Position numbers and translations under genes: made by a program
NCBI RefSeq assembly: GCF_002001205.1
Contig: NZ_MUNZ01000144.1
Location: 1 to 64,000, forward strand
Source of the DNA: Hydrogenophaga sp. A37
GTDB lineage: Bacteria; Pseudomonadota; Gammaproteobacteria; Burkholderiales; Burkholderiaceae_C
Direction: 5' to 3'
Length of the DNA stretch: 64,000 bases
Shown: positions 9,013 through 17,811 of the stretch, one piece after another
How positions within the stretch are numbered: position 1 is the first letter of the stretch
Layout: every line of letters begins with the position of its first letter
Notes under the pieces: generated by a model
Told to the model about the DNA's origin: nothing
Database searches by the model: none
What the model saw: the letters and a program-made list of their open reading frames with translations, nothing else

Positions 9013-9441
9013 TCACGCTTCGGTCCAGGGCGTCGGCGGCGGGATCTCGCACACCGGGTCGACCGGCACCGACTTGAAATCGGCTGGCGAGACGATCTCC
9101 AGGTATTCCATGTCGGGTGAGTAGTCGAACAGGTAGTGGCGGATGCCCGGGCGCTGGTGCACCACGTCGCCGGCCTCGACCAGCGTCACCTGGTCTTCAT
9201 ACATGAACTTGGCCCAGCCTTTGGTCATGATCACGATCTGGAAGTCGGCCTCGTGGATGTGCCAGCCCGTGCCGCCGTCGGGCGGCAGGTTGGCCTTCAC
9301 CAGGTGCGCGACCACCTGGCCGTGCGTGGCGGCGGCGATGCCCAGGTCGCGGTACAGAAAGAAGTCGCGCAGGCCGCCGCGCACGAACTCGTTTTCGCCG
9401 GGCTTGACGTGGGAGAACAGGGTGGTGGTTCGGTCCAGCAT
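9013..9441 (-). CDS. Cupin domain protein
   Basis: A 142-residue single-domain cupin. Motif 1 contains GTGWHIHEADFQ (His61 and His63) and motif 2 GDVVHQRPGIRHYL (His95), so a metal site is likely. Such small cupins are dioxygenases, isomerases or simple ligand-binding proteins, and nothing here selects one. The start at 9441 gives the usual short N terminus; the frame stays open far upstream only as antisense of aroC. It stands alone on this strand between the convergent GST gene and the divergent aroC. Confidence 0.8.
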   Translation of the reverse strand: MLDRTTTLFSHVKPGENEFVRGGLRDFFLYRDLGIAAATHGQVVAHLVKANLPPDGGTGWHIHEADFQIVIMTKGWAKFMYEDQVTLVEAGDVVHQRPGIRHYLFDYSPDMEYLEIVSPADFKSVPVDPVCEIPPPTPWTEA

Positions 9442-9587
9442 GGGGCGCTCCTGGTCGGGTGGACGCAATCGGATTGTTGCGGTGCGGCATGAAGCATGAA
9501 GCGTTCCATTGGCCTTTCTGCCCTGATGGGCATGGGCACGCACCAAGCTGGGTGCGGGAGCACCATCCCGGGAGCCGCATGCCCCTC

Positions 9588-9596
9588 TGGGATAAT
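9588..9596 (+). promoter_or_regulatory. Extended -10 promoter just ahead of aroC
   Basis: TGGGATAAT matches an extended -10 element (TGnTATAAT). No clear -35 is seen. Its end lies ten bases before the aroC ATG, so transcription would begin only three or four bases before the start codon. No Shine-Dalgarno sequence is present, which suggests a leaderless message. Confidence 0.4.
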
Positions 9597-9606
9597 CCGG
9601 TCCACT

Positions 9607-10707
9607 ATGAGCGGCAACACCTTCGGCACCCTGTTTTGCGTCACCAACTTCGGTGAATCCCACGGCCCGGCCATTGGCTGCGTGATCGACGGCTGCCCGC
9701 CGGGCATGGCCTTGACCGAAGCCGACATCCAGCTCGATCTGGACCGTCGCCGCCCCGGCACCAGCAAGTTCGTGACCCAGCGCAATGAGCCCGATGCGGT
9801 CGAAATCCTCAGTGGCGTGTACGAGGGCAAGACCAGCGGCACGCCCATCGCCCTGCTGATCCGCAACACCGACCAGCGCAGCAAGGACTACAGCAACATC
9901 TTGCAGACCTTCCGCCCCGGCCACGCCGACTACACCTACTGGCAGAAGTTCGGCATCCGCGACCCGCGCGGTGGTGGCCGCAGCTCGGCCCGCCTGACCG
10001 CACCCACCGTGGCCGCTGGCGCCGTGGCCAAGAAGTGGCTGAAAGAAAAATACGGCACCACCTTCCACGCCTGCATGACGCAGGTGGGCGATGTGGCCAT
10101 CGGCTTCGAAAGCTGGGGCCACGTGCCCAACAACCCCTTCTTCGCGCCGGTGGCCGATGTGTCGGCCATCGAAACCTTCATGAACGAACTGCGCAAGAGC
10201 GGCGACTCGTGTGGCGCGCGCCTGCGTGTCGTGGCGCAGAACATGCCGGTGGGCCTGGGCCAGCCGCTGTACGACAAGCTCGACGCCGACATCGCCTACG
10301 CGATGATGGGCCTGAATGCCGTGAAGGGCGTGGAGATCGGCGCCGGTTTCGCCAGCGTGAGCGACCGCGGCAGCACGCACGGTGACTCGCTCACCCCCGA
10401 AGGCTTCGTGGGCAACAAGGCCGGTGGCGTGCTCGGCGGCATCAGCACCGGGCAGGACCTGGACGTGTCCATCGCCATCAAACCCACCAGCTCGATCCTG
10501 ATCCTGCGCGACAGCATCGATGTGGCGGGCGCGCCGACCGAAGTGATCACCAAGGGCCGCCACGACCCCTGCGTCGGCATCCGCGCCGCGCCCATCATGG
10601 AAGCGCTGCTGGCGCTGGTGGTGATGGACCACGCGCTGCGCCACCGTGCGCAGTGCGGTGATGTGCACGTGGACACGCCGGACATCGCCGCCGCCGGCCG
10701 TGCCTGA
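9607..10707 (+). CDS. aroC: Chorismate synthase
   Basis: A 366-residue enzyme that converts 5-enolpyruvylshikimate 3-phosphate to chorismate with reduced FMN, the last common step of aromatic amino acid synthesis. Conserved blocks are [16 protein letters not shown] (about 14-29), RRRPG, the [10 protein letters not shown] and [11 protein letters not shown] segments (about 103-130), [14 protein letters not shown] and the C-terminal [13 protein letters not shown]. The ATG at 9607 yields the standard N terminus MSGNTFG. The gene overlaps the next one by eight bases, so the MFS gene is probably translated by coupling. Confidence 0.97.
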   Translation: MSGNTFGTLFCVTNFGESHGPAIGCVIDGCPPGMALTEADIQLDLDRRRPGTSKFVTQRNEPDAVEILSGVYEGKTSGTPIALLIRNTDQRSKDYSNILQTFRPGHADYTYWQKFGIRDPRGGGRSSARLTAPTVAAGAVAKKWLKEKYGTTFHACMTQVGDVAIGFESWGHVPNNPFFAPVADVSAIETFMNELRKSGDSCGARLRVVAQNMPVGLGQPLYDKLDADIAYAMMGLNAVKGVEIGAGFASVSDRGSTHGDSLTPEGFVGNKAGGVLGGISTGQDLDVSIAIKPTSSILILRDSIDVAGAPTEVITKGRHDPCVGIRAAPIMEALLALVVMDHALRHRAQCGDVHVDTPDIAAAGRA

Positions 10708-11878
10708 GCAGCGCAAACAGCTGCTGCCGTTTGCCGCTTTGTCTGCGAGTTATTTCGCGCACATCGGCTTCTTCAATCCCTACCTGCCGCTCTGGCTGAA
10801 AGAGCTGGGCTTCGGCCTGTTCGCCATCAGCGTGCTGACCTCGGTGCAGTCGGCCACGCGCCTGTTTGCGCCTTATGCCTGGGGCACGCTCTCCGACCGC
10901 ACGGGGGAGCGCGTCAAGCTGCTGCGCTACGGCGCCACGGCGGCGCTCGTGTTCTCGCTGGCGCTGTGGTTTCCGCTCGGCCCGGTGGCGCTGTTCGTTG
11001 TGCTGCTGCTCATGTTCACCCACACCAGCGCGATGATGCCCATGAGCGAGGCCGCGCTGGCGCACCTGGTGAGCCAGGGCGGGGCGTTTGACGCCAAGCG
11101 CTACGGTCGTGTGCGGCTCTGGGGTTCGCTCGGGTTCCTGATCACCGTGATGGTCGCGGGCTGGTGGTTCGAGCGCTTTGGCATGGGGCATTTCCCCGCC
11201 TGGACGCTGGTCACGCTGGCGGCGGTGGTGGTGAGCGTCTGGCTGCTGCCCGACCACAAGGAGGCCGTGCATCACGACGACGACCACCCCGCCGTCTGGC
11301 CCCTTCTGAAACAACCGACGGTGCGTTGGTTCTTCGCGGCGGTGTTCTTTCACATCCTTTCGCACATCTTCATCTACGTCTTCTTCTCGCTTTACCTCGA
11401 CAGCCTGGGTTACAGCAAGACCGTGATCGGCTTGCTGTGGGCGGTGTCGGTGCTGATCGAGATCGGCTGGTTCTTCACCCAGGGCCGCTGGCTGCCGCTG
11501 CTTTCTCTGACGGGCTGGCTGGTGCTGGCGTCTGCGCTGATGGCGCTGCGCATGGGGCTCACCGCCGGCCTGCCGCTGGTGTGGCCGCTGCTGCTGGCGG
11601 CGCAGGCGCTGCACGCCATCACCTTCGCCGCGCACCACACCGTGTGCATCGCGCTGCTCTCGCACCACTTCCCCGGCCGGCTGCGCGGGCGCGGGCAGGC
11701 GCTCTACACGGTGATCGGCTATGGCCTGCCAGGTGTGCTCGGTGGGCTCGGGGGCGGGGTGCTCAGCTCGGCTCTCGGACTGGCCAGCGTGTTCTGGCTG
11801 TCGGGCGGGCTGGCCATCGTGGCCACGCTGTGTGCCTGGCGGCTGCGGCGGCTGGAACACCTCTCCGCCGTGGTGTGA
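10700..11878 (+). CDS. MFS transporter, MFS_1-like (HcaT/LacY-type)
   Basis: A 392-residue inner-membrane permease with twelve predicted helices. The N terminus ([17 protein letters not shown]) and the [17 protein letters not shown] loop match the MFS_1-like group that includes the 3-phenylpropionate transporter HcaT and nucleoside permeases. The substrate is unknown. I choose the GTG at 10700, which overlaps the end of aroC by eight bases; an ATG at 10646 would add 18 residues that are only aroC sequence in another frame. Co-transcription with aroC is likely. Confidence 0.8.
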   Translation: MPEQRKQLLPFAALSASYFAHIGFFNPYLPLWLKELGFGLFAISVLTSVQSATRLFAPYAWGTLSDRTGERVKLLRYGATAALVFSLALWFPLGPVALFVVLLLMFTHTSAMMPMSEAALAHLVSQGGAFDAKRYGRVRLWGSLGFLITVMVAGWWFERFGMGHFPAWTLVTLAAVVVSVWLLPDHKEAVHHDDDHPAVWPLLKQPTVRWFFAAVFFHILSHIFIYVFFSLYLDSLGYSKTVIGLLWAVSVLIEIGWFFTQGRWLPLLSLTGWLVLASALMALRMGLTAGLPLVWPLLLAAQALHAITFAAHHTVCIALLSHHFPGRLRGRGQALYTVIGYGLPGVLGGLGGGVLSSALGLASVFWLSGGLAIVATLCAWRLRRLEHLSAVV

Positions 11879-11952
11879 ACAGGTTCCGTTGGACGCCTTC
11901 GGGGCGCAGGCACAATGCCACGGTTCTTGATTACAAGCTGTCACACATCGCC

Positions 11953-13305
11953 ATGAGCCCATCCCCCCAAACGCCGGTCTCCCACCGCTCCCGCGCGCAC
12001 GATGCGCCGCCCAGAATTCCACCCTTCTGGCACCGCCTCAACGCCTTCTTCCTGTTCCCGTTCCAGCCCCGGCCGCTGACCTATGCCGTGTTCCTGTCGC
12101 TGTGTGCGCTGGCGGTGATGGTCTCCCCGCTGATCGGGGTGTTTGCCGTCATCGGCATCCTGCTGGCCACCGCCCGCTACAGCTTCAAGGTGGCGGCGAT
12201 GGCTTCGACGGGCGTGCTCAACAGCTCGGACTACGACAGCGCCCGCAGCGATCCCGCATGGACGAACCTGCCCTGGAAATTCCTCGGGGTGCTGATGGTG
12301 CACGGGCTGTTCATTGCCATGCTGGCGTCGGTCGGCGAGGGGCTGGGTCTCATGGGCAACCTGATCTCTTCCCTCGTGTTGCCTGCCACGCTGATGGTGC
12401 TGATCCAGACCTGCAGCTTCCGCAGCGCGATCAACCCCGCCGAGCTGCTGCGGGCCATGTCGGCGGTGGGCATGCCTTACCTGCTGTTGTGCGTGTTCAT
12501 GCTGCTGCTGAGCTTGGGCATGCCGGTGGCCTGGGGCCTGTTGTTGCCGCTGGCACCCAAGGGCTTGATCGCCCCGGTGATGGCCTTCGTGGCGGTGTAC
12601 TTCTCGTGGGTGACGGCCAGCATGGTGGGTTATGTGATGTTCCAGAACCACGAGAACCTGGACATCGACCTGGTGCAGGACCCCACGAACGAGCTGGTGC
12701 CGAACGGGCAGGGCGCTCGCCGCGCCGGGCCCAATCCCGAGGTCCGGGTGCGCGATGCCCAGGTGGCCGACCTGATCCGCGATGGGCAGATCAAGGACGC
12801 CTACGACCTGGCCTACGACTGGCAACGCGCCAGCCCCGAGTCCCTGCCGGACCAGCGCCGCTACCACCGTGTGCTGTTGCTGACGGCGGACAAGAAAGAC
12901 ACGCTGACCTGGTTCACACAGAAATACATCCAGACCCTGCTCAAAGAACACAAGGGCCAGGATGCCCTGCAGGTGTACGGTGCCACCCTCGCCAAGGCCC
13001 CCGACCTGACGCTGGAGTCGGCCGAGCTGACCCTGACGCTGGCCGAGCTGGCCTGGAAAGCCATGGACCACAAGCTGGCCCTGGCGCTGCTCAAGGGCTT
13101 CGACAAACGCTATCCCCGCGATGCGTCGGTGCCGAAAGCCTACGAACTGATCGCCCGCGTGCTGCACCAGGGGCTGGGCCGCACCGACCAGGCCCTCGCT
13201 GTGTACCGCGCCATGGCCAAACTCCACCCGCTGCACCCCAGCACCAAAGAGGCGGCGTGGCTGCTGCGTGACCACACCGGGGACCTGCCGACGTCCGCTG
13301 CCTGA
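11953..13305 (+). CDS. Multi-pass membrane protein with TPR-like C terminus
   Basis: A 450-residue protein of unknown function. Residues about 35-235 hold roughly six hydrophobic helices in pairs, one containing TYAVFLSLCALAVMVSPLIG. The remaining 200 residues are soluble and helical, with several A-A-L and W-K-A spacings like tetratricopeptide repeats (for example LALALLKGFDKRYPRDA and TDQALAVYRAMAKLHP). The start at 11953 is the first ATG giving the basic N terminus before helix 1. It converges with the rhomboid gene with only four bases between the stop codons; both combine membrane helices with a repeat-rich tail. Confidence 0.65.
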   Translation: MSPSPQTPVSHRSRAHDAPPRIPPFWHRLNAFFLFPFQPRPLTYAVFLSLCALAVMVSPLIGVFAVIGILLATARYSFKVAAMASTGVLNSSDYDSARSDPAWTNLPWKFLGVLMVHGLFIAMLASVGEGLGLMGNLISSLVLPATLMVLIQTCSFRSAINPAELLRAMSAVGMPYLLLCVFMLLLSLGMPVAWGLLLPLAPKGLIAPVMAFVAVYFSWVTASMVGYVMFQNHENLDIDLVQDPTNELVPNGQGARRAGPNPEVRVRDAQVADLIRDGQIKDAYDLAYDWQRASPESLPDQRRYHRVLLLTADKKDTLTWFTQKYIQTLLKEHKGQDALQVYGATLAKAPDLTLESAELTLTLAELAWKAMDHKLALALLKGFDKRYPRDASVPKAYELIARVLHQGLGRTDQALAVYRAMAKLHPLHPSTKEAAWLLRDHTGDLPTSAA

Positions 13306-13309
13306 GAGT

Positions 13310-14830
13310 TCAGGGCGCCGGAGGGTGGCTCCGCGCCAGCATCTGGGTGATGGGGTCTGTGGGCGCGTGGGTCTGCAGCGCGGGCAGCCAGCGCATGGCC
13401 GCTTCAAACTCTTTGTGGTGAACCAGGCTGTGGACCAGTTGGGTCAGCGTCTCGGGCCACTTCGGGTGCACCGGCGTGCTCCGGTGCAACACGCGCGCCA
13501 GGTGCTGCGCGTCGTCCCAGGCCTGCAGCTTCGCAAACGCCGGGATCAGGTGCACCAGCGTGCCGGCGCTCAGCCGCATGCCGGGTTTGGCCAGCTTCAG
13601 GTAGGCGTGGTAGTGGGTGTGCAGGCGCCGGCGGGCGGCGGTGTCGTTGGCTGGCAGGTTCAGCAGGCCCTTGGCTGCGGCGTGAAACCCTTCGCTGTCC
13701 GGGAAGTGCCTGGCCACCTCGAACCACGGTTCCAGCACCGAGGCGTCGCGTGGTCGCAGGCGGGCGGCGGTTTGCCAGGCCTGGCTGGCCGCTGAAAAGT
13801 CCAGCTCGTCGCTCAGCCGTTGCGCCCGCTGGATGCTGGCCTGAGCTTGGGCCTCGTCGTCTGTCATCGGTTTGGCTTCGGGCGGTGCCAGGTTCGACGG
13901 GGCCTCGAGCTTTTTCACCATCATCAGCGCCGCCATCAGCAAGGCACCGCTGCACAGGCCCCCGAAGTGCGCCATGTAGTCCACGCCCTGGTTGCCTATC
14001 CACTGCTGCAGCAGCTCGTGGCCCATGTAGACCGGCAGCATGACCAGCGCCGGCCAGCGGGCGTAGTTGAAATAGAACATGAACATGTAGAAGAAGTTGA
14101 CGCGCCGCAGCCGGTACATCACCACGTACATCGCCATCAGCCCGGAGATCGCACCCGACGCGCCCAGGCCCAGGCCCATCGAGCCGGCGTGCATGCCCAG
14201 CGACACCGCCGAGGCGCCCATGCCGCACAGCAGGTACATCACGAGGTAGGTGCCGGAACCGAGCGCCATCTCCAGCGTGAAGCCGAACAGGAAGAGAAAC
14301 ACCATGTTGCCCAGCAGGTGCTCCACACCGCCGTGCAGGAAGGTCGCGGTCAGCCAGTTCAGCCAGGGTTCGGAGAGCCCGCGCTCGAAGTGCAGGGCCC
14401 AGCGCCAGGTGAAGGGCCGGGGCTCGTACGGCGTCACCCGGGTTCGGCGGCTGCGCCAGTCTTCGTACTGCGGATCGTCCACCGTGATCACACGGCCGGC
14501 CAGCAATGCCTGGCGGAAATCCTGTTCGTGCCACATGTCCACGTACAGCACGTCCGCCGCCTTGGCGCCCCACATCGCCTGTACCGCGTCCAGGTGCTCC
14601 TTGCCCCTGGGGTCGCTCGGGGTTGTCTGCTTCAGGTGGTCGATGTAGCGGGGCACCTCGATGGCGGCCAGTCCGCTGTCCGCGTAGCGTTCGGCGTTGC
14701 GCTGCATCAGCCGGTCTTCCGGCGCCTGCCAGCCCCAGTACACCATCATGTTGATCACGATGAGGAGCACCGTCATCCAGGGCGGGGATTGCCAGGTGGG
14801 TTTGTTGGTGAGGGGGATGGCGAAGAACAT
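13310..14830 (-). CDS. Rhomboid-family intramembrane serine protease
   Basis: A 506-residue protein. After an N-terminal helix (about 20-34) and a long loop comes the rhomboid core: HLLGN (His171, Asn175 of the oxyanion site), GASGAISG with the nucleophile Ser225, and the catalytic His288 in AHFGG. All key residues are present, so it should be active. The last 190 residues are soluble helical repeats resembling TPRs (ASQAWQTAARLRPRDA). Unlike GlpG, it has a large loop between helix 1 and the core and a long tail, which may recruit substrates. No substrate is evident nearby. Confidence 0.88.
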   Translation of the reverse strand: MFFAIPLTNKPTWQSPPWMTVLLIVINMMVYWGWQAPEDRLMQRNAERYADSGLAAIEVPRYIDHLKQTTPSDPRGKEHLDAVQAMWGAKAADVLYVDMWHEQDFRQALLAGRVITVDDPQYEDWRSRRTRVTPYEPRPFTWRWALHFERGLSEPWLNWLTATFLHGGVEHLLGNMVFLFLFGFTLEMALGSGTYLVMYLLCGMGASAVSLGMHAGSMGLGLGASGAISGLMAMYVVMYRLRRVNFFYMFMFYFNYARWPALVMLPVYMGHELLQQWIGNQGVDYMAHFGGLCSGALLMAALMMVKKLEAPSNLAPPEAKPMTDDEAQAQASIQRAQRLSDELDFSAASQAWQTAARLRPRDASVLEPWFEVARHFPDSEGFHAAAKGLLNLPANDTAARRRLHTHYHAYLKLAKPGMRLSAGTLVHLIPAFAKLQAWDDAQHLARVLHRSTPVHPKWPETLTQLVHSLVHHKEFEAAMRWLPALQTHAPTDPITQMLARSHPPAP

Positions 14831-14852
14831 GGGGCGATGGTCGGAGGGTGGT

Positions 14853-15641
14853 TCAGATCAGATGGCGCAGTCCGCGCGCGGCTTCCTGCAACACGGGCAG
14901 CACGCGCTTGACCGCGTCGTCCGACAACTCCTGGTTGATCGGCATGGTGATGCTGATCGCGCCGTGCACCTCGTTGTTGCGGTCGAGCAGGGGCACGGCG
15001 ATGCCGCGGTAGTTCAGCTCCAGCTGTTGCTCTGACAGCACCCAGCCCTGGCGGCGGCAGCGTTTGAGTTCGCTGCGCAACTGGTCTTTGCTGGAGGTGG
15101 TGAACGAGGTGAAGGCGCGCAGCGTGTGCTGCTCCAGCCACGCGTCAGACGCTGCCTCGCCCTGAGCCGACAAGATCACCATGCCCGCAGCCGTTACCTG
15201 CGCCGGCACGCGCGAGCCCAGCATGTAGCCCGCGTTCATGTGGCGCTGTGCACCGCTGCGCGCGATGTACACGGTGTCGTCGCCGTCGATCACGCCGAGG
15301 TAGGCGATCTCCTGCGTGCCGCCCGCGATGCGCTGCAGAAAGGGCTGCACCAGCCGGGGCAGGCGGGCCGATTCGAGGTAGGCGTGGCCCAGCCGCAGGA
15401 TGCGCGGCGTGAGCCAGAACAGCTTCCCGTCGCTGCCCACGTAGCCCAGGTGCGCCAGCGTCAGCAGGTAGCGGCGCGCGGCGGTGCGCGTGAGGCCGCA
15501 GCGCGCGCCGGCCTGGCTCGCGGTCAGGCGCGGGTGTTGGTCGTCAAACGCTTCGATCACCGCCAGGCCTTTTTCCAGACCGGCGATCCAGTCGCGTTTT
15601 TCGAGCGGGGCAGGGCTGGAAGCGGGAGCGGTGAGTGACAC
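14853..15641 (-). CDS. IclR-family regulator (PcaR/PobR-like)
   Basis: A 262-residue regulator with an N-terminal winged helix (about 20-85, containing LTASQAGARCGLTRTAARRYLLTL) and an IclR effector domain (about 100-255). The opening block DWIAGLEKGLAVIEAFDD is usual in the PcaR/PobR branch, whose members respond to protocatechuate, 4-hydroxybenzoate or beta-ketoadipate. The start is the GTG at 15641; longer frames add sequence without helix-turn-helix character. It is divergent from the two QuiC-like genes. The spacer holds a 15-base site very like the PcaR palindrome, so it probably controls them. Confidence 0.85.
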   Translation of the reverse strand: MSLTAPASSPAPLEKRDWIAGLEKGLAVIEAFDDQHPRLTASQAGARCGLTRTAARRYLLTLAHLGYVGSDGKLFWLTPRILRLGHAYLESARLPRLVQPFLQRIAGGTQEIAYLGVIDGDDTVYIARSGAQRHMNAGYMLGSRVPAQVTAAGMVILSAQGEAASDAWLEQHTLRAFTSFTTSSKDQLRSELKRCRRQGWVLSEQQLELNYRGIAVPLLDRNNEVHGAISITMPINQELSDDAVKRVLPVLQEAARGLRHLI

Positions 15642-15702
15642 GGCGTGGCCTTTCTTGGGGCTCAGGGAGAGCGATTGAACGGATCTCGCAAACCCTGATA
15701 TC

Positions 15703-15738
15703 GTGCGATCAGCATGTGATGGCGTGCGATTATCGGCC
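15703..15738. promoter_or_regulatory. Candidate IclR/PcaR-type operator
   Basis: GTGCGAT occurs at 15703-15709 and again at 15724-15730, exactly 21 bases apart. The second continues as GTGCGATTATCGGCC (15724-15738), which differs at two positions from GTGCGATTATCGAAC, the PcaR-type palindrome as I remember it. The first is flanked by CTGAT...ATCAG. It lies between an IclR gene and its divergent target genes. Confidence 0.55.
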
Positions 15739-15846
15739 AGTTCTGCACACCCATTCCTGCCCGGCATCGGCCGAAACCTCTACAGTGCACGCAGTGCATT
15801 TCCGGGCCCGCCGCGTTGGCGCCGCCCGCCCCACGGAGACATATTC

Positions 15847-16770
15847 ATGAGTGACCTGCTGCTCAACACCCCCGACCACCGCGAGCCCCTGCAAGCCTCG
15901 TTCAGCGACGCCGCCAACCCGCTGGGGCTGGACGGCATCGAGTTCATCGAATACGCCACCACCAAGCCCCAGGCGCTCGGCCAGGTGCTGGAGATGATGG
16001 GCTTTCGCCCGGTGGCGCGCCACCGCTCGCGTGAGGTGTTGCTGTACCGGCAAGGCGAGCTCAACATCGTGGTCAACGCCCACCCCAGCGACGCGCAGGG
16101 CGCGGGCCACGGAAGTGAGGTGCCCTCGATCTCGGCCATGGCGCTGCGCGTGCGCGATGCGCGCGCCGCTTACCACTACGTGCTGGAGCGCGGCGCCTGG
16201 GCGGTGCCCACGCACGCCGAGGTGATGGAGCTCAACATCCCCGCCGTCCACGGCGCTGGCGGCAGCCGCATCTACTTCGTGGACCGCTACAAGGAGTTCT
16301 CGATCTACGACGTGGACTTCGTGCCGATCCCCACCGTCGACCAGCGCCCGCCCGCCACGGCTGGCATCCACTTCTTCGGCGTCGTGCAGTACATCGGCCC
16401 CGAGCGCAGCAACGACTGGATCGAGTTCTATGCCGAGCTGTTCGGCACCGAGCTGATTCCCGACGAGCAGCGCTTCGGCATCATGCCCAAGGGCACGCTG
16501 CTGCGCACGCCCGCACTCGACCCGGCCAAGCGCTTCATGCTGCAACTCGTGGAGCCACCGCTCAACGTGCACGACGCTGACGAGAAGCTGCAACGCATCG
16601 GCCTGGGCGTGCCCGACGTGATCGCCGCAGTAAAGGCCTTGCGCGCCCTGGGCGTGGAGTTCGTCGAGACCGAAGCCGCCCACACCGAGCAGCGCGGCGC
16701 CATCAGCAAGACCTACCTCGGCTCGGTGGTGTTCGAGCTGGTGCACAGCGAACAGCGCCGCGGGGAGTGA
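15847..16770 (+). CDS. HPPD-like vicinal-oxygen-chelate protein (QuiC C-terminal half)
   Basis: A 307-residue protein with two VOC modules. It resembles 4-hydroxyphenylpyruvate dioxygenase, with LGLDGIEFIEYATT at the start of module 1, GIHFFGVVQYIGPERSNDWIEFY for module 2 and the FELVHSE end. In bifunctional QuiC proteins this domain follows a TIM-barrel 3-dehydroshikimate dehydratase. Here the two halves are separate genes in swapped order, four bases apart. Possible metal ligands include the His in GIHFF and the Glu in VFELVHSE. Whether it oxidises a substrate or only supports its partner is not known. The ATG at 15847 is the start that keeps the conserved N terminus. Confidence 0.75.
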   Translation: MSDLLLNTPDHREPLQASFSDAANPLGLDGIEFIEYATTKPQALGQVLEMMGFRPVARHRSREVLLYRQGELNIVVNAHPSDAQGAGHGSEVPSISAMALRVRDARAAYHYVLERGAWAVPTHAEVMELNIPAVHGAGGSRIYFVDRYKEFSIYDVDFVPIPTVDQRPPATAGIHFFGVVQYIGPERSNDWIEFYAELFGTELIPDEQRFGIMPKGTLLRTPALDPAKRFMLQLVEPPLNVHDADEKLQRIGLGVPDVIAAVKALRALGVEFVETEAAHTEQRGAISKTYLGSVVFELVHSEQRRGE

Positions 16771-16774
16771 GGCC

Positions 16775-17686
16775 ATGAGACCCACCCAAGCCGCCATCAT
16801 CGAAGCCATCTCCGGCTTCGGCATGGACACCATCACCCTGGCCGGCCCGCTCGAAGCCAAGCTCGCGGCCATGAAGGCCGCCGGCTTCTCGCAGGTCATG
16901 CTCAAGGCCAACGACATCAACGGCCACCCCGGCGGCATCGACGCGGCGGTGCAGGCCGTGAAAGCCAGTGGCCTGCGCGGCACCGGCTTTCAGGTGCTGC
17001 GCGACTTCGAAGGCCTCAGCGGCCACCTGCACCACTACAAGGTGGACATCGCCAAGGCCATGCTGGAGATGTGCGCGGCGCTCGACTGCAAGGTCTTGCT
17101 CGCTTGCTCCAGCACCTCGGCCCACGCCAGCCAAGACCTCGACCACCTCGCGCGCGATCTGCGCAAGCTCGCCATGCTGGCGCTGCCGCTGGGCATCCGA
17201 ATCGCCTACGAGGGCCTGTCGTGGGGCCGCACCGTCAACGAGTTCACGACCGCCTGGGACGTGGTCTGCCGCGCCGACTGCCCCAACCTTGGCTTGGGGC
17301 TGGACTCCTTCCACGTCTTCGCGGCCAAGACCAGCCTGGAAGAGATCGACTACCTCGACCCGAGCAAGATTTTTCTGGTGCAGCTGGCCGACTTCATGTG
17401 GCAGGAGACCAAGACTTTTGAAGAGCGCATGAGCACCGCGCGCACCTTCCGCGTGTTCCCTGGTGAAGGTGTGCACAGCGAGCAACTGGTGGACCTGGTG
17501 CAGCGCCTGGACCGCCTGGGCTACGACGGCGACTACAGCTTCGAGGTTTTCAACGACGACTACCAGCAGATGCCGCTGCCCATGGTGGCCGAACGCGGCA
17601 AGCGCGCTGCGTTGTGGCTGGCCGAGGACGTGCTGCGCCGCTCGGTGCCGCTGCCGAACCAGATGCGCTTGAAATCGGTGGGCTGA
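16775..17686 (+). CDS. TIM-barrel isomerase, probable 3-dehydroshikimate dehydratase
   Basis: A 303-residue xylose-isomerase-like TIM barrel of the sugar phosphate isomerase/epimerase group. It resembles the N-terminal part of QuiC, which turns 3-dehydroshikimate into protocatechuate. Likely metal-binding residues are the Glu in IAYEGLSWG, Asp and His in GLGLDSFHVF, the Asp in LVQLADFMW and the Glu near the end in YSFEVFNDDY. The ATG at 16775 lies four bases after the HPPD-like gene, so the two are certainly one transcript. Together with the IclR gene this forms a quinate/shikimate-to-protocatechuate module. Other TIM-barrel isomerase functions remain possible. Confidence 0.72.
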   Translation: MRPTQAAIIEAISGFGMDTITLAGPLEAKLAAMKAAGFSQVMLKANDINGHPGGIDAAVQAVKASGLRGTGFQVLRDFEGLSGHLHHYKVDIAKAMLEMCAALDCKVLLACSSTSAHASQDLDHLARDLRKLAMLALPLGIRIAYEGLSWGRTVNEFTTAWDVVCRADCPNLGLGLDSFHVFAAKTSLEEIDYLDPSKIFLVQLADFMWQETKTFEERMSTARTFRVFPGEGVHSEQLVDLVQRLDRLGYDGDYSFEVFNDDYQQMPLPMVAERGKRAALWLAEDVLRRSVPLPNQMRLKSVG

Positions 17687-17714
17687 CCTCAGCCTCTCAG
17701 GCCCGGTTCAACGG

Positions 17715-17755
17715 ACAACCCCCGCCAGTGGCACGCTGACGGGGGTTGTTTTTTT
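17715..17755 (+). terminator. Rho-independent terminator after the QuiC-like pair
   Basis: ACAACCCCCG (17715-17724) pairs with CGGGGGTTGT (17740-17749), followed directly by a run of seven T (17749-17755). It lies 29 bases past the stop codon of the isomerase gene. Confidence 0.9.
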
Positions 17756-17811
17756 CGGGGCGGTGTCGGCCGCTCAGCTTGTCAGCCAGGATGAACGGCC
17801 GAAGCGGGTGT

